Origin: Corallium rubrum
Lineage: Eukaryota > Cnidaria > Anthozoa > Scleralcyonacea > Coralliidae
Direction: 5' to 3'
Length of the DNA: 64,000 nucleotides
Assembly (NCBI GenBank): GCA_964035015.1
Contig: OZ036006.1
Location: forward strand, 3,457,234-3,521,233
Part shown: in pieces, positions 32,692 through 41,860 of the stretch
How positions within the stretch are numbered: position 1 is the stretch's first letter
How the letters are laid out: each line of letters begins with the position of its first letter
Position numbers and translations under genes: made by a program
Notes under the pieces: generated by a model
Told to the model about the DNA's origin: nothing
Database searches by the model: none
Seen by the model: the letters and a program-made list of their open reading frames with translations, nothing else

Positions 32692-33463
32692 CAGAGGCGT
32701 AGGAACGGATTCAAAGTTGGAGGGGGGGGGGGGGGGGTGAAGTCGACATGCATGCAGATAATCAGTGACAGCATTTTTAGCGGGGTTCGGGGGTGCTCTC
32801 CTGGGAAATTTTGAAATCTAGAACCTCAGAAACACAATTTGCAGCAATTTGAGGAAACTTTTTCATCTAATTCTACAGCAAGCATAGTTCAAATTTTAAC
32901 ATAAAAAACGAAGAAATTATTAAACCAGCATGCCTTAAAGCCTCGACAGACGACACTTCACAAAACTGAACACTTTTTAGGGATTGCATGCATTGACGTC
33001 GCTTTAATAATCTTTCAATAATTGTGTTTAAACACCTACACAATAGCTTCTAATTCTTCGTCAACTTAGCTGCCGTAGAATTAACTTTGTTGTCGTCGTT
33101 ACTCGCCATTTTATCAAAAGGTAAGATTATAGACTCCGATTAATCGCAGACATTCTCAAATTTGTGCTTTATGACTGGTAAGCTGCTTTTTATTGACAAA
33201 CTTAAAAAATATGGTATACTATACAAACAAGTGAAGTACAAATAAAGTAATTTTAATACGAACCAAAGATGAACCCCGTAGGTAGATTACCGTAAGTAGC
33301 TGCTCTCCTAGCCTCTGTATAGTCGTACTAATACAATCATTAAATTTAGCAACGCTTGTCCAATGTCCGCTTGTCCTGACTTTTTTTTTTTTTTTTTGGG
33401 GGGGGGGGGCAGCCCCCCCATTCAAAATTTTGCCCCCCCCCCCCCCCGCTTCCTATGCCTCTG
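32692..33463. mobile_element. hAT-type non-autonomous element, 772 bp
   Basis: Ends CAGAGGCGTAGGAACG and TTCCTATGCCTCTG are flanked by AGCAAAAC / GGCAAAAC (8 bp, one mismatch). The interior includes CATGCAGATAATCAGTGAC and AATTTTGAAATCTAGAACC, shared with 37.9 kb and 54.75 kb. Long G- and C-runs lie near both ends. Confidence 0.8.
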
Positions 33464-33630
33464 GGCAAAACTGTTCAACATTTTGTCCAACCTACTCTTA
33501 AAGCGAAAGGAGCAATAAACTTACTTACAACACGTCTCACGGCCTCATTACGGAAGTAAAAAGTACAAAAATGCCGAAAATCATGACACCCAAAAGATCA
33601 AGCTGAAACCTAGACTTGGCCTACCATAGT

Positions 33631-34339
33631 CAGAGCTTGAAATAACGGCTGGTCAACGGACATTGTGCGGTCAGAATTGAGTATTGACCGAACAAATTCT
33701 TGGATTGCCGGTCATGTTGTCCGGTCAATAGGCGACTTTCAGGCTCATGCGCAGTAGCAACTTTACTTCAAATTTTCATCGGAGGTAAAAACAACTGTTT
33801 TAGCTGGAAAGATAATATTAAAAATAGTAAAAGTGCAAAGTTTAAAATAAATCGGACAAATAGTGCGAAAGCTACGCTCTTCGAAAGTTTTGCTCTCCAC
33901 TAGGGAGTTAATAGGGATTTTGGCTTCCCGTGCAACTCCCGCCCGCCAAGCCAAAATCCCTATTATTAAATCACTAATAAATCCCTGTTGGAATGGTCAA
34001 CATTCCGCTTGTGAAACTTTTCCCATTTGTTAAGCAATTCGTTTCAAACTTTGCACTTCTACTATTTTCAATATGCTCGTTCCAGCTAAAACAGTTGTTT
34101 TTATCTCCGACGAAAATTTGAATATTTGTTGCTACTGCGCATGATCGTGAAAGTCGTCTATTCGTGTGCTTTAATGAATAAATAAAAGTGACTTTTACAA
34201 GGGTCCGTTTATGGCAATATTACAAGGGTTCGTTTATGGCAATATATTTGACCGGCCAAAAACGGGTCGTGTCCGAGCAAAAACATGTTTGACCGGACAA
34301 CGTGACCGGCGCCTGTCCGGCCGTTTATTTCAAGCCCTG
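33631..34339. mobile_element. hAT-like fold-back element, CAGAGCTTGAAATAA ends
   Basis: Ends CAGAGCTTGAAATAACGG and CCGTTTATTTCAAGCCCTG. The inner arms (AACTGTTTTAGCTGGAA / TTCCAGCTAAAACAGTT; CAAATTTTCATCGGAGG and its complement) make a large hairpin. The ends resemble the element at 52341, which has a clean 8-bp duplication; here the duplication is unclear. Confidence 0.6.
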
Positions 34340-34622
34340 ATATAGTAGCACTTCTTCCCACAAAAGTTGCACGATTATTAATATGAAGTGTTTGCAGTAT
34401 ATAGCTATAGGAGACCGATGACAGAATAGTACAATGACCGCGATTGCGTGTCTGTCATTAACGTTCAAATACCAAACTTATGACCAAATGTATCATTGCC
34501 ATTGGCTATTTACAAGTCAGATCTCACTGATCCTACTTGCTGTTTGAATGTGGTTGCTGTTCGTTTGAATAAAGAATTTATAGTTCTTGCCACCAAAGGT
34601 TGGGGATTTAGAAGTCGTTCAG

Positions 34623-34629
34623 TATAAAG
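34623..34629 (+). promoter_or_regulatory. TATA-box-like element of gene 4
   Basis: TATAAAG lies 77 bases before the ATG at 34706, implying a start near 34650 and a leader of about 55 bases. Bases 34345-34615 show no other feature. Confidence 0.45.
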
Positions 34630-34705
34630 CTGTGAGGCGTTCTCCGTTAATTAACTCTATTCAGAAATTCTCCTTGCGAGACAGTCTGGTTTTCGACCAC
34701 ATAAC

Positions 34706-37700
34706 ATGCTGTTGTATTTCGTATTGGTGATTCTTTGCGCTGGAACTTGTACAGCCAATGAACGTCAAAAATTATCAAGTAGTGGTGAAATAACAAGAAG
34801 AACTACGAGAGCTGTGAGTATATCTTGTGAAACTAAATTGTACTTTTGTTTAATACGGCTCCTTTATTGTTTTACCCTAACGCCAGTTGATTTTATACTC
34901 ATCAAAGCCAAAGTGAGAACCCTCGGACATCATATAGACAGCAATGAAGCCAAAAAAGGCCCCTCAGTTTTCCTATTTTGCTGTCAAACGCCAGCCTGAT
35001 TGTTTTACTGTGTCTAACGTGATTATTAAACCCATTCCTGATAGAGCCAGCCAAAAACGACCCCTTTATTGTTTTACTCTGTCTAACACCAAATGATTTT
35101 ACTCATCAAAGAGAGAACTCTCAGACATCCTAGGCACGTAATGAATTAACAAGTGATTAACGCATTCCTGCCTGAGCCCAAGCATTTGCAAGTCTTGTAA
35201 TGGGTTTATTTTTACTTCGACCAGATGATTGTACTTGTTAAGGAAAGCCCCCTCCCGCTAGTCAATGGTCAGTAATATTAACCTTTAATTTGGCTGCCAA
35301 GGATTAGCCCGTGGTTAGCCATAAGGCTCCTTGTTTGGTCTTGATTCACACCCAAAAACAGCGCTTAAACCCTGCAAGGAGGCTACTGCTGGGTTAATTG
35401 TCGAGCATTTAACACTGCATGGGATAATCCGAGCCAAATTTGACGCGCGCACTGACTCAATGAAACTTTCTATAATTGCTAGTGAGACGCTCAGCCTTTA
35501 AGGTGAAGTAGTAATACGAACAACATTTTAATTTCTTCAACTTTCAACGCAATTTTGTTAAGAAAGTTGCGTTGAAAGTTGATCGCGTTGCAAGTTGAAA
35601 AGCGTTGTTGCACGTATTACCACTGACCCACCTTAAACATTGTCACCCAACAATGTTTTTGTTGTAAGTTGAAAAAAATTGTTGAAAAAATTAGACTCCA
35701 GTTTTACTTGCTGCAACATGCTGATTCAACTTACAACAAAATCATTGTTGCGTGACAATGCTTAAGTTGGGTGGCAATACGTGCAACAACGCGTTTCAAC
35801 TTGCAACGCACGAGAAGGAGTGTTTGATCTGATATTAAACACGGAGAAGTGTGTTGAAAAACCAAGGTGAAACCGAGGTTTTTTAACCAATCAATTTGAT
35901 ATCAGATCAAACACAACAGTTCGAGTTTTTGATTTGGCTTAATTCCTGCAAGTGTTTGATCACATATCCAAACCCCGTCTTGGAACTGAATTCCTTTGTT
36001 TTTGTCGTATGAATTATTAATATAATGTTGAGAGAACCGTACGTGTGTTGACGTTTTAGTGTAAAATTCTAGTCACGATTTAACCAAAATGTACGGTTCC
36101 GTGTGTATAAACACGTGAACCGTGCATATTTTGGTGTAATACGGTTTCTAATTCGACCGTATCTTTCATGTAGATTTTTAAAATTCTATTTTCAAATGTT
36201 GGATGCATGTATATATAAATAGTGCCAACGTGTCATTTGAAGACATACAACATTGTTTAAATTTTGTTCATGTTACACCGCTCAAATTCGACAGCTTTGT
36301 TTAGCACTTATTTACTAATTATGTAATCTTTTTGCAACAAGGTTGTTTACTACCATAAATAAACGCTTATTAATATGCCTAGGGCGGATTTAATTAAACA
36401 TTTTTAATTAAGTGCACATGAAGCGAAAATTAATAAGTCTGTCTGATTTGAAACTGAGAACACTTCTAAAATCACAAAGTAACATCTTAGCTTTTGCAGT
36501 TTTTCGTTTCCTTGCTTCGTATATACACGTAAAAACGTACAACTTGTTCACGGTTGTCAACAGGCGTGAACAATAATGTTGTGCTGCTCGCCGTGAACAA
36601 TGTTGTGCTGCTCGCCGTGAACAATCAGTTGTGCTGCTCGCTGTGAACAAATTGTCAACAAGTTGTTCACTTATGGTTCGAACAATTTGTTCACGGATAA
36701 ATCATGATGATTGAACAATGTTGTTCATTTGCCAATGTTGTTCACATATGTCAACAAGTTGTTACAGCATTGTTGCAAGTTGTTACAGCATTGTACAATG
36801 CTGTAACAACTTGCGAGATTTTTACGTGTAGTTGAGGTATTTCGACGTCAAGGACAACGTCCTCAAAGGTGAGGTAATACGAGCAACAAATTGCTGCAAC
36901 ACTGTTGCGTTGAAAGTTGAAAGTTGAATAGCATTGTTGCACGTATTACCACCCACCTCAAACATTGTCACGCAACACTTTTACGAGCGAGACGTCGTTC
37001 GTGTTGATTCGCTGATGAAACTAGGATGGATAGTTTCTGCTTAATGATTTTGTTGCAAGTTGAATCAACATGTTTCAGCAAGTAGAACTGGTTTTTCAAC
37101 AATTTTTTTCAACTTGTAACAAAATCAATGTTGCGTGACAATGTGGTGGGTAGTAATTTTCAACTTGCATAGCAACAAAGTTGCGTTAAAAGTTGAAGAA
37201 AAATGTTGCCCGTATTCGGAGGCGTAGGAAGCGGGGGGGGGGGGGGCTGGGGGGATTGAGCCCCCCCAAAATTTTAAATGGGGGGCTGAGCCCCCAAAGT
37301 TTGATTCCGTTCAAACTTTTCATCCAACATCGTCCAACATTTGACGGAAAACGAGTTCATCGACATCGTTTCCATGGAGATTTGAGTTATTTGACGAGGT
37401 AAAAACATTCAAGATGGCGGAAAGCGGGAGTGACGAGAGTTTGTTCGAGAGTTTGACGCAGGAACGTGAGGAACCCCTCGCAAAACTCCTCTGAATAATA
37501 AGAATAAAAATGTCGAGAATTCCGAGGAAGATGAGATAGCAAAAGCTACTTCAAGTAAAAAAATGAAGACTGGTCTATCAAAGGCAATTAAGTCAAGGAA
37601 GTGGACTGACGCGAAAATAGACGAGCTTCTTGAAATGCTTGAGGAGCGGGTTTGCTTATGGGATGTGTATTGTTAATTATTAATTAATAGCACTTGTGTT

Positions 37701-40027
37701 GGCATGGATGTTGTTGCATCCGTTTGAACATGTTGGCCAACATTGGCCAACAATGGTCCAACATTGTTGGACCAACAATGTTGGACAATGTTGGATCCGT
37801 TTAAACAGGCCTTTAGCCATCCTGCCACGCGACATGCGTGCTAATAATTTCTTCGTTTTTATGTTAAAATTTGAACTATGCTTGGTGAAAAAGTTTCCTC
37901 AAATTGCTGCAAATTGTGTTTCCGACGTTCTAGATTTCAAAATTTTCCGGGAGAGCACCCCCAAACCCCGCTAAAAATGCAGTCACTGATTATCTGCATG
38001 TCGACTTCAGCCCCCCAACTTTGAATCCGTTCCTACGCCTCTGCCCGTATTCACCTCACCTTAAGCCCGGCGCACACTAGTGCAAGTTGCACGCACAGAT
38101 GTCATTCGTGACCAATTGCGTGCGACGAAAATCCTAGTGTGCGGGGAAAATATACAGGATTTTTGTCGCTCGTGTCGTGAACAACAAATATCAAACATGT
38201 TTGATATTTTCTGTCATTCGTGACAAAAATTCCTAGTGTGCGGCAAAAACCTAACTCGCAACTCTTCGCAGCAAAGAAGTGCGCATGCGTGTTATTCCCT
38301 AAAACAACATGGCGGATAGTGAACAAGATGATTTGTCAGACGACGAAGATATCTTGCTATTCAGTCTTTTGCTGATACGGAGACGTCGAAGACGTCTGAG
38401 GGCGGCTAATCGCCAGTTATGGACGAAACGATGGATTTTGAGAAGACTAAGGCAAGGAGTCTATGATATAATTTATCCTCCAAAATTGCTTCGGTGACCA
38501 GTTCACTACGAGGTTCACTAGTATGTTCACTATCCGCCATGTTGTTTTGGGGAATAACACGCATGCGCACTTCTTTGCTGCGAAGAGTTGCGAGTTAGGT
38601 TTTTGCCGCACACTAGGAATTTTTGTCACGAATGACAGAAAATATCAAACATGTTTGATATTTGTTGTTCACGACACGAGTGACAAAAATCCTGTATATT
38701 TTCCCCGCACACTAGGATTTTCGTCGCACGCAATTGGTCACGAATGACATCTGTGCGTGCAACTTGCATTAGTGTGCGCCGGGCTTTAAGGCCTGCGCTA
38801 AACGTCGCACAATAGACGGGTTTAATTAATTCAGACGAATTTAAATTATTTGAATTTTATTCGAGCAAACTGCAACTGCATGACCGCTTCTGAGGATGAT
38901 GGTAATTATTACAGAATGCCAAGTTTACCGGTATGGATACATGCCAGCTTATGCATGATTGATTCACAAACGTAACCAAAGTGAGGTTTGAAGGATCCTG
39001 TGGTGGATAAGCCTCAGGCGGTACTGAATTAGTTAAAGTGCCTATGAAGGGAAAATTATTATTGTCTTAAATGAAAGAACTCTCAAAACAACAAAGTAAC
39101 ATCTTTCGTAGATCTTTCGTTTCCGTGCCTCGTTGTTGAGATATTTAAATTTTTTTGATATGCAAATTAAACACTTTGACGTCACACGTGTATAATGAGT
39201 TATCAGAGAAGGTTCGGTATCTTTGCTATTATCAAACGAAATCAATTAAAAATCTGTATGTCTAATGCTTTTTGCGCAATAAACGCACAGGATTTCTTTG
39301 ATATAATAGCAAATATATTGAACTTTCTCCGATAACTCGGTCATTATACATGTGTGATGTCAAAGTGTTTAATTTCCATATCAAAGAAACTGAAATATCT
39401 CAACAACGAAGCACGGAAACGAAGATCTGCAAAAGATGTTACGTTGTAGTTTTAAGAGTTCTTTCATTCAAGACAATAATAATTTTCGCTTCATAGGCAC
39501 TTTAAACTAGTGGTGGTCGGATGATTCACCTGGCTGCCTGAAATTATTGTTAAGCAACTAATATATTATATATTTCTCCGACTTTTTAGACCAAACATCC
39601 ATGGCCGATCCAATGTCTGTACACGAGTATGATCAACCAAGATAAGACTTGGTACATGTATCGACCTATACTAGACTGTTGCTACCGTTGCCGTCAACCT
39701 TACTACGCATGTCTGATGAAAACCCCGCACTGGTTTTGCTACCGAGAAGCATTCGCGTGCTCTTCAAAATGCGTCGTCAAATCGCACTGGCATGGCGAGA
39801 ATTTCCCAAAAAGTACCGCCCATATCATGAAGAATTTTCCACTGAACAGTTATTACACAAAAAACGCGCCCGCAAGTTCTACTGGTCACCGCAATCATCA
39901 TCAATCGTCGCCCGCACGCCGTCCCAAGCTCCCTTGCGTCGGCCGTGTATGTTTTGGGGACCTCTGTTTTTTCAGTCAGCTATGTTATAAAATCTCTCCT
40001 CGTTACTTGAAAAACGTGCCAGTGTAA
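34706..40027 (+). CDS. Secreted cysteine-rich precursor, gene 4 (two exons, 181 aa)
   Basis: Exon 1 is 34706-34813 (GCT|GTGAGT) and exon 2 is 39590-40027 (CTTTTTAG|ACC), phase 0. Residues 1-17 are a signal peptide (LLYFVLVILCAGTC core). The propeptide is short (about 18-36) and ends R-R-T-T-R-A, a monobasic variant of the family site. Exon 2 opens TKHPWPIQC, whose W-P-x-x-C matches genes 1 and 2. Then come ILDCC-x2-C-x6-C-x8-C-x6-C-x3-C with HWFC in place of HWIC, a linker rich in His, Ser and Pro, and C-x4-C-x4-C-x5-C near the end. The intron carries nested MITEs, a hAT and a PIF/Harbinger element. It is the most diverged of the three + genes. Function unknown; secretion is inferred. Confidence 0.8.
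34855..35250 (+). repeat. Loose tandem array of CTAACGCCAGATGATTTTA-type units
   Basis: Three to four units carry TTTATTGTTTTACYCTRWCTAAC, CCA-x-TTGATTTTAC and ACTCATCAAAG with GAACYCTCRGACATC. The array starts about 40 bases after gene 4's donor. The same core occurs at 1.63, 14.65 and 15.70 kb. Confidence 0.55.
35500..35812. mobile_element. MITE of the AACTTGCAAC family, copy 1
   Basis: Begins AAGGTGAAGTAGTAATACG and is filled with CAACTTGCAACGC / GCGTTGCAAGTTG words and CAACAATGATTTTG-like text. Related copies are at 36866-38063 and 49932-50213. Beyond it, 35822-35912 is a separate hairpin (TTTGATCTGATATTAAAC / TTTGATATCAGATCAAAC). Confidence 0.6.
36411..36828. mobile_element. TTAA-family MITE fragment broken by a TA-flanked MITE
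   Basis: GTGCACATGAAGCGAAAATTAA to TTTCCTTGCTTCGTA (36411-36523) is the left arm of the TTAA family. It is interrupted by a CACG(CG)TAAAAA-family element at 36526-36828 (TA flanks), in inverse orientation to the copies near gene 2. Confidence 0.65.
37217..38043. mobile_element. hAT-type element with captured coding fragment, 827 bp
   Basis: Ends CGGAGGCGTAGGAAGCGG and GTTCCTACGCCTCTG are flanked by exact CCCGTATT (37209-37216, 38044-38051). The right part shares CATGTCGACTTCA and GGGAGAGCACCCCC with the 32.7 kb element. It carries a coding-like insert on + and, at 37700-37810, a CCAACATTG / CAATGTTGG palindrome. Confidence 0.85.
37414..37676 (+). pseudogene. MADF/Myb-like domain fragment inside a hAT element
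   Basis: From ATG at 37414, 26 codons read MAESGSDESLFESL and on to a stop (TGA). After a frame change, about 37495-37676 reads a Lys/Glu-rich stretch and then KWTDAKIDELLEMLEER with CLWDVY and a stop. W-T-D/E...L-L-E-x-L/Y-E-E-R-x-x-L-W-D is the opening of a MADF or Myb/SANT-like DNA-binding domain. Such domains are common in transposon-borne proteins and host regulators. Only the first third of the domain is present, so this is a non-functional remnant. Confidence 0.5.
38064..38785. mobile_element. PIF/Harbinger non-autonomous element with about 260-bp TIRs
   Basis: Ends AGCCCGGCGCACACTAG and TAGTGTGCGCCGGGCT are flanked by TTA on both sides (38061-38063, 38786-38788), the PIF/Harbinger target. 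Long arms (38064-38330 and 38520-38785) are almost identical inverted copies, giving mirror-image ORFs at 38102-38326 and 38523-38747. The unique centre holds the ORF at 38309. Confidence 0.85.
38309..38497 (+). pseudogene. Short ORF resembling a Harbinger transposase N-terminus
   Basis: 62 codons starting MADSEQDDLSDDED, then a hydrophobic LLFSLLLI, a run of Arg, and WTKRWILRRLRQGVYDIIY. Acidic start, poly-Arg, and W-x-x-R-W/P...R-x-x-G-x-Y-x-x-L/I are usual before the DDE domain in Harbinger transposases. No catalytic domain remains. The ATG lies inside the left TIR, so the right TIR holds a mirrored ATG. Confidence 0.45.
39037..39501. mobile_element. Complete TTAA-flanked fold-back MITE
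   Basis: Ends AGTGCCTATGAAGGG and CTTCATAGGCACT are flanked by TTAA (39033-39036, 39502-39505). Each arm has GAGATATTTAAA, TTTGATATGCAAATTAAAC, TTTGACGTCACACGTG and ATAATGAGTTATC. It ends 88 bases before gene 4's exon 2. Confidence 0.88.
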
Positions 40028-40251
40028 CGAATAGTAAAAAAAAATTGTGTTTTATTTAATTAAAATTAGGAGGACTTAACTTAGAAGCAATGTATAAGAC
40101 ATATTATTATAAAAGATATTAAAAATAACAGGTTGGACTTAACATGACATTGTATTTTGTTTATTTTCAAGTGGCTTTTGTCTTTAAGCAGTACAAAAGT
40201 AGAGTGTTTGGAGGCAGTATTTTGTCTACTTTGGATAGGGCGAATAATTTA

Positions 40252-40985
40252 AGTGTCACTATGATGAAAAAATCGTCAGTCTTTTTTTTTTATCTTATCA
40301 TAAACTGTACATTTAAAATGAGGGTGAATGGCGTTTGTGGTTTGTCAATATCTCACTGATCTCGTTCAAGAGATATTCACGTTTTGGAAATATGCAAATT
40401 TGTGCCTGATGAAGTCATTTATCCAAACGAGCGAATTAGCGAGATGAAAATCTAAAATAAGGAATATCTCTAGAAATACACAATAGAACGCGCAAACTTT
40501 GTATGCTTATAGTATCCAATAAAATAAACTTCTCTGTGGAACGTTTGTGATTGCCATGTTAAGCGCATTGTTTAAAAATAGAAAGATTTGTTTGAATTAC
40601 ATTCGCTGGAGTAAACGCTACTTGATTGCTGAGAAATAAGCAAATTTAATTTTATCATTGGAGGGGGCCAGGAACTAGCAGTTTCCACGAAAACAACTAA
40701 AGTTCCACAGTAAAACGCATTTTATTTAATAATATAAGCATGCAAAATTTGAGCACTTTCTAGTAATATTGTTTATTTCTAGATATATTCCTAATTTTAC
40801 TATTTTCATTTCTCTCGTTTGGAGAAAATGACATCATCAACCATATAATTTGCATATTTTCAAAACGAGGATGTCTCTTGGACGAGATGAGATATTTACA
40901 AATCACAAACGCCGTTCATCCTCATTGTAAATGTACTTTATGATAAGATCAAAAAAGACTGACGACTTTTCATCATAGTGACACT
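40252..40985. mobile_element. TTAA-type fold-back MITE, AGTGTCACTATGATG ends
   Basis: Ends AGTGTCACTATGATGAAAA and TTTTCATCATAGTGACACT, 734 bp, with arms over 300 bases and a long T-run. It carries ATATGCAAATTTG, GAGATATTCACG and ATGACATCATC. Relatives are at 48295-49030 and 63432-64000. Bases 40028-40250 are gene 4's 3' flank. Confidence 0.8.
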
Positions 40986-41190
40986 TTAAAATGAGCCTTT
41001 CTGGCCTCGTTATGAAGCAAAGATTCTTTTGAATTGCAGACACAAACGAGGCCAGAAAGGCTTATTATAAGAGCACATAAAAGAATATTCAAATTAATCT
41101 CCATTATATTTATTCAAACAACAACATAAATACCAGATTTGGTGATATAAGATACATACATATAACATATAAACTAAACTACGTGCTCAA

Positions 41191-41660
41191 CTATAAACTT
41201 TCAAAACTTGCTAAAACATTAAAACAGTATTTAGCTACCAAAGTCATAATTGTTTTGTCTTGCATAGCAATGACATACATGAAAAGGTCTTGGTAGCTAA
41301 ATTTAGAAAACGAGTTATTTATTTTACAGAGACTTTTCATAAACTTAACTCTAAGATCGGCAAACTTTGTGTTTCTGCATGACATTAAAAGGTGTTGTTC
41401 GTTCCCAATCTCATTTAGATCACAATGTTTGCATAATCTTTCGCTGTATGAAACATTTCCGTATCTACCAGTTTCAACAGGTAATTTATGAGCTGAAATT
41501 CTTAATTAAGGTAATTTTGTAACCGTTTGACGATGTTTGAAGTTGCGAATTGAAGAAAGATATTTTTCAAAGCCAAAATTTATTTTCAGTTTTTTAAAGA
41601 CTCTTAATTTGCCATTGTTTCCACCTTGTTGAATCTGCTCTTTCCATTTTTATTTTTCTT
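41191..41660 (-). mobile_element. 5'-truncated LINE, reverse transcriptase C-terminus
   Basis: On -, 41658 to 41191 reads WKEQIQQGGNNGKLRVFKK, KYLSSIRNFKHRQ, then LRISAHKLPVETGRYGN, LCKHCDLNEIGNEQHLLMSC, and ends at TAG (41191-41193). This is the usual tail of many LINE reverse transcriptases: L-R-x-S-x-H-x-L-x-x-E-x-G-R-Y, then a C-x2-C...H-x4-C zinc motif. One in-frame stop (TAA, after VTKLP) interrupts it. The RT core is missing, so the copy is dead. It ends where the nucleolin promoter begins. Confidence 0.78.
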
Positions 41661-41686
41661 ATTTTTTAATCTCCATTATGAAAGTT

Positions 41687-41860
41687 GTGTATAAATCTTG
41701 GGCTTTCTTGGGCTTGCTGTGCCATTTGTCTTTGTGGCGAACACCGCTACATAGGAGATCACGCAGGCTCAAGTCAGTCTTTAGCACACGCAGCCGAGCT
41801 TGCCAGCGAGAGAACACGTGGAGCTGTGGAAAATCATCCTTTTTAACATTTTTAAACAAA
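41687..41860 (+). promoter_or_regulatory. Nucleolin promoter with CACGTG E-box
   Basis: GTGTATAAATC lies at 41686-41696, and a palindromic CACGTG E-box at 41815-41820, 41 bases before the ATG. Myc/Max-type factors bind CACGTG, and nucleolin is a known MYC target in vertebrates. Whether the box is promoter or leader here is not known. Confidence 0.4.

Larger units (their letters stand above)
36866..38063. mobile_element. MITE of the AACTTGCAAC family, copy 2, split by a hAT
   Basis: Left end AAGGTGAGGTAATACGAGC and right end CCCGTATTCACCTCACCTTA. The hAT at 37217-38043 is inserted near its right end, duplicating CCCGTATT. Confidence 0.7.

Noticed and set aside
38102-38747. Two identical 74-codon frames in mirror image
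   Set aside because: They are the inverted arms of the PIF/Harbinger element; identity reflects TIR structure, not a gene pair.
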